This document shows, piece by piece, positions 24,401 to 34,461 of a DNA stretch of 64,000 nucleotides; position 1 is the stretch's first letter, and each line of letters starts with the position of its first letter. A model generated the notes under the pieces. The model searched no databases. It saw nothing but the letters and a program-made list of their open reading frames with translations, and was not told the DNA's origin. This stretch comes from Phymorhynchus buccinoides (Eukaryota; Mollusca; Gastropoda; Neogastropoda; Raphitomidae). The stretch is from the NCBI GenBank assembly GCA_017654935.2, contig CM065682.1, forward strand, positions 44,189,536-44,253,535. The letters run 5' to 3'. Made by a program: the position numbers and the translations under genes.

Positions 24401-27400
24401 AAAGTTACATTAACCCATGGTGGAGCGGCCGGTAAAAAAAAATTGCAGTCCATTATCGCGGAGCGCCGCTAGCGCCCAGTTTGCACTTGCTGACTATGGC
24501 CACATAAACGAGAACAAAAACGTTACATAAATGAGAATCTCGAACTGCGAGACTTGCGTGTTAGTCACTTCCTGCAGAACAGTTTGGTCTTTACTGTGTC
24601 AAAATTTATCAGGTTTTCACAAAGTTATGGCTTTTTTAAATCAACAATAAAAATTTTAGTTGTCCGATGAAGAATTATGGCGTCTGTTGAATGATATCGT
24701 CGACGATTACGGCGATTTTGACGGCTTTTTAGCGAGGTAACTTGTAGAAATTGATCTAGTAAGGGTTGAATGTGACTTAAATAACAGACTTCGATGCTCT
24801 AGAAGCCAAAATCGATGATCTAACTCCAAATATGATCGCGAAATTGGGTGCTGTCAACCAAATGGCTACTGTATAGAAATCATAGATAAACTGTTGTAGG
24901 CTGCACTGTCTGCAAAGCCAATCTTTGGAACGGACATTGTTTTGCACAGTTTTATGACACATAGCTGTAGTAGACTGAATATTCAGTTCTCTGGTTCCAA
25001 ATTGGGAGCCTTCTTGATTGACTTTTAACATTTATCTAGTTAAGTATCTTGTTTGTTTACAATGCCTTTTTTTTAATTAAACTTTAACATTTTGTTTGAT
25101 TCGGTCGTTGTCTTCATTTTCAAATAAACGTCTGTGTTCAAATTAGAATGATATATCCATTTTTAGAATGGAGCCTTTTTGCGTATCACAGGGATTTTTG
25201 TTGCTTTTGGTTTTTTTCAAAATGCTTTATCTTTTGTTATTGTACATAAGTCAGAAGTCAATCACTAAGCCTTGATTACATTTTTATGGGACAAATCAAC
25301 TATGCACTTTTTACGAATGGATAATATTGATTTTGTTTTTTATGCAGTGAAAGGAACAACAAAAGAGGACCTGGAACAGTTTGTGAGGACTCTGATTTCT
25401 AATTTGGTAAGTGCTATTTTAACCTCTTCCCTGCCAGCCCCGATTCTACTAGAGGCAAGTTGATGCCATTGATGATGTCATAACTTCGTTCTGCTAACTC
25501 TTTCCAGTCTTTCAAAACCGCTCTTAAAACTCACCTCTTCCGGCAATACCTCTGATTTCTTCCTTGTCCTGTTTCCTGCCTTAAAATGATGTCCCCCACA
25601 TTGTGGGTGGGTGGGTGTGCGCGCGTATGTGGGCGTGTGCGTGTTGTGGCTGTGTGCATGTTTGTGATAGTTGATATTGTAGTAGCTTATTTATGATTTA
25701 TGTATTTATTTAAACAATTGTGAAGCGCTGTGAGCTCAAGAGAGAAAGGGCGCTCTATAAATGTTATTTATTATTATTATTATTTTAACTCTGGAATGCT
25801 GTGGGGTTTTTGTTTTTTTACTTTAGAGCAGTCAGGAAATATATATCTCTTGACTATTTTGTAAGATTGAGTCTAACTGGTCTCTTTTCAATTTTATAAT
25901 TAAAAGAAAGATAATCTCAATTTTCCCCCGGCAATGAAGTGGTTAATTGAGTCAGGTAAAAAATTGTGTTTTTTAATAATTTAACCCCTTCAGGACATCA
26001 CTGCCTTACACAAGCTTCATCGCTGGCCTGGGGCTGCCTAGAAAAAAAAAATTATAACAAATAAGAAGCACAACAAAACTCATATTGTCAATGATTCAGT
26101 TTTGACAACATTACTGGTTGATCAAAGTTTACTTTTCGCTTTGAAATTGTGGTTACTTGCATTAAACTTGGAATCATTAGTCTCCTTATTATTATCATTG
26201 TTAATAAAAACACATTGCAGTATTTTCTGATGCTTGTACTAGGGTCGATATTTTTTATAACATTTTTAACATTAAAAATTGAGATAGAAGTGCCAAACAT
26301 AAGTGAAACGAAAGCTGAAAGAGTGATGAAGAAAAGTAACTCGAAAAACGTGGTTTGGATTGAAAAAAACATGGATTTAGACAAGTTTTAGACTAAAAAA
26401 TAAATCGCTGTTCTGAGAATACTCGGAATTAGGCCCTGACTAGCGTTCTCCTGTCCCGAGTATACTCGGAATTGGTCCGGAATTAGTTAAAACAGCAGGG
26501 ACTACCATTCTGCAAAATTATTGACTTTTCTATGTATATAAATTTACCAACTGTTTTGCATTTAACAGTTTTATTCAACTCCAATCCCTGCTCTGTTAGG
26601 GTCGTCCATTAAAAAAACAAGTTTAACATGGACATGTTATAAACAAACCAAACACACACACACACACACGCATATCAACACACACCACGCACACGCACAC
26701 ACACGCATACGAATCAAAGTTGCACAACAATGTTTCGCTATCAGATCATTATTGTCAGTATTGACGAAATGTTGCCGCTGTGTGTTGCAGTCAGTGCTGA
26801 ATGCCTCCACCTTGCAGCGAAAGCGGTTCCAGAGCATAGTGCAGTCCCAGCCCAACCTGTCTCTGATCCACCTGGAGAAATGGGCTGGACTGGGTGCTGT
26901 CAGGTCAGCTGTAGTTTGTTTGTGCATTTGTGTCTGTGTCTGTCTGTGTGTAAATCCAATCTTCTTCCATTTAGTGGTGCTGTCTGAGTGTCTCTTTGCC
27001 ATTCATTGTTATTAGTCCATTGGCAACCCCGATCAAAATTGGTTGTCCATAGCTTTTCCCCCTTTTACTTTGCCTATCTGTTGGTCTATGAAAAAGAAAC
27101 ACTCAAAGGTGCCGACAGGACCCAGAGACACATTGGCCCTACCTGGCCTTAATTTAAAGAGTTAGAGAGATTATGAACAGGCTTTGATGAAATTTTCTTT
27201 CAACACATTTATGAATCAGTCTGGTTTGTCATTGCAGGTTATTTCTGGAAAACTATTCCAACACATTTCTGGGATTATTTGATTGTCTTTGCACACATGC
27301 GTGTGTGTGTGTTTGTGAATGTGTGCAACACTTTTTTCTGTCTAAAATCACATTCGACATTGAAAAGAAAGAATGCACAGTAACTGAAGATTGTGAATGC

Positions 27401-30400
27401 ATACTTGCCTGCGTTTGTGTGCGTGGTGCATGTGTATAATTATGCGCGCAGTTGTGTTTTTGCCTTGCATATGTGTGCACACGATAAGTATCAAGCTTGA
27501 CCGAATGGTGGTCCAATGGCCATGTTTTCAGCTACGTGCCTGACATGTTCCTGAACAAAGAGCTGGGAGAGACGGACATGGTGCACGTCAACAACTTCAA
27601 CGCCGAAGTCCTCCACCATCTGAAGGCCAAAGACACTGCCTTCTCTATGGGTACTTATCTTAATGTGTTGCCGTATTTGTTTGACTATAAGGCGATACTT
27701 TTTCCCCAGACTGAGTGAGACCCCTGCGCCTTATAATATGACTAATAATATAGTAAGAAAATATAATAACAAAATATGAATTTTATGTAAAATGTGGGGG
27801 TGCACCTTATAATAAATGCACCTAAGCCTCTGGCTGTGACGCGCTCTCCAGGTGGGAGCAACCCGAATTTCACAGAGACATCTATGACTATATAGTACCA
27901 AATACCAAAAATAGTCTGAAAAATATGGTACTCAGATTGTGCGTGTGCGTGTGTGCGTACACACGCGTATGTATGTGCATCCAGGTATGTGCGTGTGTGT
28001 GTGTGTGTACGCGTGACATATGTATGGGTATGCGTGCTTGTGATTGTCCATGTCGGTTTGCCTTTATAATTATGTGTGAGTGCGCTTGTGTTTGCCTGGT
28101 TGCATGATGTTTGTTGTCTTACCCTGGCTTAAAGAAGGGATCATCCCAACAGCCGGAGCACTTGAACACTATGGTACAAATGCACCAGCCAGGGATGAGA
28201 ACATTTCGAATGCGACCGTTGTTGAATACCCCGCCACGTGGGCAGCCACACTCCGACTTAGGAGGATGGTTGCATGAACTATGCTTGTCTGCATGTGCAT
28301 GGTGTGTGTGTTCAGGTGAGACGGAGAGCGGGCAGGTGTGCGTGAAGTTCGGCCTGATCACCCAGGACACGGACGTGGACGAACTGGTGCAGCTGGTGCA
28401 GGCCACGGGCCGGGAGGTGGAGGAGTCCTCCAAGGTCAGGCCGTTCACCCTATACCCATGTCACAGTGTGGGGCTGTGCACATTGCATGTGGAAACTTCA
28501 TGCGCATATATGCAGATGGAATAAGCACGCGCAGAAACGCATGCGCTTATCCCGTCCGCTTATTTCTAACTTTCTTTTAGTTATTTGCGGGTGAGCAGGG
28601 CTCCCAGGGACCCCCATTCGGGGGTCTATGAAGCACTAAAATTCTACAGGACCCTCTAAAAGAACGTGCAGGGGGTCCCAAAGATGCAGTTAGAACAATT
28701 ATTTTTAGCTTTCGTTATGCCACTGGGACCCTCTATCCCGCCTCTAGGACCCTCTATACTGTAAGTGAAGGAGTCCCTGGGACCTCTTGTTTTTGGGGAC
28801 GATTGGGAGCCCTGATGAGGTTTCCGTTTGTAGCATGCACAGCCCCTCAACATGTAAATGTGGTTTTCCTATTCGACTTTAAAATTTAAAAAAAAATCCC
28901 AACCGTGCAAACTGCTGAGTCTGTTGAGACTTCTATTCTGCCCACACAGTGAAATCGAAAGAAGTTTCCGCTGTTTGTAGCGCGGAGTGCATTCCCTTGA
29001 CCGAATTTTGTAAGCTTATCTGTGATTGGCCAGTTTCGTCCAATGCCAATGCGCCATTTTCATGTTCTTTGGCATCAATTTGAGGGGGATTTGGATGTTT
29101 TTATAGCTATTGAGTGAATGTTTCATCTTCAACCATGAAAATTATACAGTGTGAGCGTGTATGTTTATGTGTGTGTCTGTGTGAGATTTTTTTTCTGAAA
29201 TATTCCTTCCTTGCAGTTCATTTTTTGTTCTTAACAATTATTTTTTCAACGTTTCTCCAGTTCCTTGAATCCATGTCGGAGCTGATTCGCAAAGGCATAG
29301 ATGAGGCCAACCATGAGCTTCAGCGAGAGCAACAGGGCAAGCTGATGCAGGAGGTGAGACAGATCAGGGTTCCCTTCCTTACCTTACAGGGTTCCTGATG
29401 TTATTTTCTCTTAGCGGGTACGCTCACCCCCTGTTTACAGCTTTAAAGACCCACTGACCCAACAGATTTAAGTCTCTTGGGTTTTTTCTGAGTAGGTGTG
29501 ACCCACATACAAATCCACCAAGTTCAAAATGAGGCTGCTCTTCTAAGTCTGTGTCGTTTTCAATTTTGGGGCATTTGTATGGGTGTCAAACCTGGTCAAA
29601 ATAAGATTTCTTACCAGCGAGAGAGAGAAAGAAACCTGTGAAACCCGTGATTTTCACTCATGGATGTGGTGGGTCTTTAAGGGGTATTTTCACCCCCAGT
29701 TTCAAATTTTAAAGGGTCAAGATGAAAATATGAGAAACTTACCACACATGCGCTAATAAGACACATGCTTTTCACCCCCAGTTTCAAATTTTAAAGGGTC
29801 AAGATGAAAATATGAGAAACTTACCACACATACATGTGCTAATAAGACTCATGCTTGCAAGTTGATCAAAATAATTTTTAAATGCATGAAATTATTTTAT
29901 TGGATGCTGGGAAAAGGGTGTGCCAATGAGCAATGAGCGTTCAATGATTATGACTTTCTGCACGATCTTGTTGAATGTTAGACTAGGCTAGCGACTCCAG
30001 CTTGTGGCAGTTGCCTAGATAGACCTAGCAGACGATTGAAATGCTAGCAAAGTTATTTGCTTGAAATGTAATGCAGACCTGCCAACCCATACGATTTTGG
30101 CATATTTTGTATGCCGATTTACTCAAAATACGACCAGTACGTCGGGTGAATAAAAAATACATTAAAAAATCCTAGTGGACATTTTTTTTTTTTTTAATGC
30201 AGCTAATACGATCGAAATCGGCGCGATTTAGCGTAACAGCGAAGTGCTGGAGTGGAGCCACAACTTGCAAACAAATCTCGATTGGCCAAATCTCGCGGCG
30301 CGAGAAGTGTGCGCACCATTTTGTTTCATCAACTCCGTTTTACATGCACCGAAGTGAAGCCTCAAGATGTTGAAGCGAAAAAACGACGACCCACCTGACG

Positions 30401-33400
30401 AAGGCGAAGCCAAGAAGACGCCAGTAGCGCCAGCAAGATCACAAAAATGTCTTCAGCGATATACAACAATCCCTGGAATTAGAGAGTCGACGCTGGGATT
30501 GGGAATCAATCACGCATACTGCAGCTACTATAAAGTGGACTTCTCCATTGCGCTGATTGCCAGTTCTGGAAAGTTCGACATTGAGCGGCACTGCGACAGG
30601 AAAAAGCACCAAGATTGCAAAAAAATGAAGCAAGCTGCAGCAGGCTCAGTGTGCATAAAAGCATTTATGCTGAATAAGACTTTGTCTGCCGGGAAAAAAG
30701 ACGCAGTTCGTGCGATGTGAAGCACAGTTTAAAAAAAAGCCTTCCCAGACTCGGAAATTGCGCATGATGTGTAATATTGACAGCGACAAAAAGGTAGATC
30801 CATGCAACTTAATCCCTATATATACTTGCATATTAGAGTTGTCCTCAGAGTACTCCACTTTTTCCAAAAATACATCAATTTCCGTGAAAAAGTACTCCAA
30901 CTGAAAACTCAGGGTTGGCAGGTCTGGTAATGACTGTAAACGCACCAATCATCATTTTAATGCGTCATATCGCCCTATTCTCGAGATTTTAAAGGGTAAA
31001 TATCACGCATGGTTTGATATTCTAGGGGGTGATTTGAGAGGTCTAGTGCGTAAATATGCACAATCTCTACATTTTCAGAAATCCTGCCTTATTCACACAT
31101 TTCCAGTCCATTCTGTATTTTCTGACGTATTAAAGTAAACAGGAGTTCTAGAAAGGTAATTTTTTGTTAAAATAAATAAAGGGTGGACAAATCCCTATCA
31201 TTGGTTAGTTGGGGTAGAAGAGGATGAGAATATGATATGCAGCAAGGACTTCATGAACAAGAAAATGTCTTGGTTGGCTGGTGTGGAAATTTGTAAATTG
31301 AGTGAGGTGATGGCTTGACGGAAGAGGAAAAGTTGTTTTGGAATTAATTACAAACGGGAAGCATTGAGGGAACTCCCTGTCATAGTTGTTGGGTGGAAAA
31401 AGGGAGGGTGTGTGAGAGATGGAAGATTAAATGAAGGAAGAAAATGGGGGTTTTCCCCACCCTTGTCAAACAGGGGGTGCTGGAGTAGATCCCCCTTGGG
31501 TGGTAGGTTGGATCAAAGGGGAAGAATGGGTAAAATAAGAGATTAACCCTTTCACCGCCAGCCATATTTCAGCAAAAAATGTCCATTAAATATACCTGGG
31601 TAGAGAACAAAATCCATCTGCAGTATTGGGGATTCTTCTGTGACATATATAAAATAAGGTCTATCCTTACTTTCCAAAACTAAGACAATAGGGTCTTTGG
31701 ATAATAGACCCCAATTTGACGCCTTTTAGTGACATATTTGTTAAACCACTGTGGTGCTAAAATGCGACTTTGGCGGCGAAAGGGTTAAACGAATGAGAAA
31801 AAGACCTTCTGGGTATGTTACCGTAGATTGCCCATGATGTTTACTTGGGGTGGAAAAGGGGGGGGGGGAGATATAGCTGTGCAGAATTAAAGAGAAAAAG
31901 AAGAAGAAAATTTACTTTTCTTTTTAAGCAAAGCACATTGAGGAAATTCCCAAAGGAACTACAGTTGAACCCCACCTAAAAGGCACTCCAGTACTTTGGA
32001 CATTCTGTAAATCAGGACAGCTTTATTCAGTCTCTTCTCTACTTATGTATTACTAAAAAAGAGTCACCAATGTCACCACCTTGCAATTGTAGACGGTTTG
32101 GGTATCAAGATCAGGATCAATACGTCGCAGGTGCCAATACTGGCAATAGTCGCGACGGAACTAGGGGGGCGCATGTACCTACAGAAAATATAGAAAGAAA
32201 AAGACCTAAAGCTTGCACTGGGTTAAGACCATTAAACCCCCCAGTTCAGTCGGGAAGGAACAGGCCCCACTTCCAGCAACAAGCGAGGGAGAGGGGGGGG
32301 GGGCTGTCATTTGGGTAGTCGGAATACTGAGGTTTGAATGTACTTTTGGAGCGGATATGAACAGGAATAGAAGGGATGAAATGAAGAAGAAGAAAATCAT
32401 CTGCAATGTTTCTCCCAACAGGGCGTGCTGCGTCAGATCCCCATGGTGGGCTCCATGCTGAACTGGCTGTCGCCCATCAGGGAGGAGGTGAAGGGGCGCA
32501 GCTTCAACCTCACCTCCGGCAAGATCTCCTCCACCCAGGACACGTACAAGCTGCACATGCAGGTGACCCACTGACCATAGGCCTTGTCATGTTAGATAGC
32601 GATGGGATAAGACTGTAGTACAGTGGAACCTCCCTTATCAGACCTCCCATTATGACTCTCTCCCACATAAGACCTACTTCTCTGAGACATTGCCCTTCTT
32701 TGTAAGTGTTAAAATCACCTCCCTTATAAGACCTCATTTTGGATGATTTTTGAAGGACTTATAAGAGAGGTTCCACTGTAGAAGTCAGGATTTCCCTACA
32801 TACATTCGAGAGAGAGCACATCAACTCTGTTCAAAATAGTATGCTTCCTTCAGCTTCATGGGAGCATTTCAGTTCTATTCATGATTTTGTAGAAGCACCC
32901 TTGAACTTAATACAACAAAAATAAAAACTGCTTGATCGATCGATGCAGGTTCAGGAGGAGGCCAGCACGGCTAACCACGTCCCCCGCAGCCCCAGAACAT
33001 CCACATCGTCCAGCAACGCCGCGGATTCCGCCGGGGGAGGGGCAGGGGAGGAGGGTAGCAGCACCACTGCGGGGCAGGTGAAGGCTCAGCTGGTCAGCCA
33101 GACTCCCCCCTCCAGCCCCACCGCCCCCCTGCCTGTGGCCACGGTGGCTGGGCCCGGCCTGACCAAGCCTCCTCCCATGCCGGCACCGGCGACGCAGGAA
33201 GGGGACGGCGCTGCTGGGTGAGCTGGGCCTTTATTTCAATGCGTATGTGCACGGATTTGCACTTTAGAGCGTTTGCCCCTTTTTCTTCTCCCCACACGCA
33301 TGTGCACATGCTTACGTGCGCACAGTCACAAATTCGCGCATGCACACGCATACATGCATGCACACACACACACACACACATGTGCTCACACACGCAGACA

Positions 33401-34430
33401 CACATAGAAATGCATACCCACACTCAATGTATTTTTGCACGCATGGCAATTATTCAAAATATTACCATTTCTTCCTGTCTAGTAGTCTTCAACTCAGAGG
33501 ACACACACACGCAGACAACACACACAAAATGAACTGAATGTTACTTTTTTTTCATCTAAGAAATTACAGTCTTAATACTCCTGTTTCTTCAACACTGAAG
33601 TCGGGGCAGTGGATGGACGCCTGGTGCCTCCATACGGGGAGCTGGACGACCCCGCCCCCTCCACGTGTCTCTTCCCGTGGGGATACCGGGGGGTCTTTCA
33701 TAAAAATATAGTTCCTCCATCTTCTGGAAGTTCTGTGCTTGTAACTTCCTCTATTCTGTCACTCTCTTTGACTCTGCCTTTTTCCTTTGCTTACTGTCAT
33801 CTACTATCTTTCTTATTGGCTCATTCTCCTGCCTTTTTTTCAACAAATTCTTCCAAATAACTGTTCCCCTTTGAGCTCCTCTGAAATTGGAATGTGTCGG
33901 CTGTACTACGCAGCGGGGAGACCAGTGAAAACTGAAAACCGGACACATACATACTTTGCCCATTATGGCCTTTTCGCCTGGGAACGCCGAAGAAGAAGAA
34001 GAAGAACACTGAAGAGTACAGGGAGAAGAAAAAACAATCGTTAGCTGAAGACAAAAAGGGACTATCAGTGAAAATCTGCTTAACGTCCTCCGGTCTGGAA
34101 CAGACACATAGTGGGATATAAAGATGGTGGGAACGATCCTGGAGGCAATGCCCAGAGGCAGTGCAACACCAGTAAAGTCCCGAAAGTTTTAACAATACTG
34201 ATATATTATTATGTATTAAAACACATAGGGACTATCAGCCTTCATTCTTTTTATGACAGTACCTTCTGGCTTTCACCCGTCAAAATTGAATGTTATTTGT
34301 TTGTGCATCCTTACAGTTTAGAGTGGCACAGTGGTAGCGCGTTCGCTTCGTGTCATGTAAACCCGAGCTCGAACCTGGGTACAGGGGATTTGTCCTCACT
34401 TTGCACTAGGCCTTGCGGTTTGAACGTGGA

Positions 34431-34461
<31 letters not shown>

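Noticed and set aside
25981..26480. Possible further TTAA element starting TTAACCCCTTCAGGAC
   Set aside because: I could not find a matching inverted terminus with confidence.
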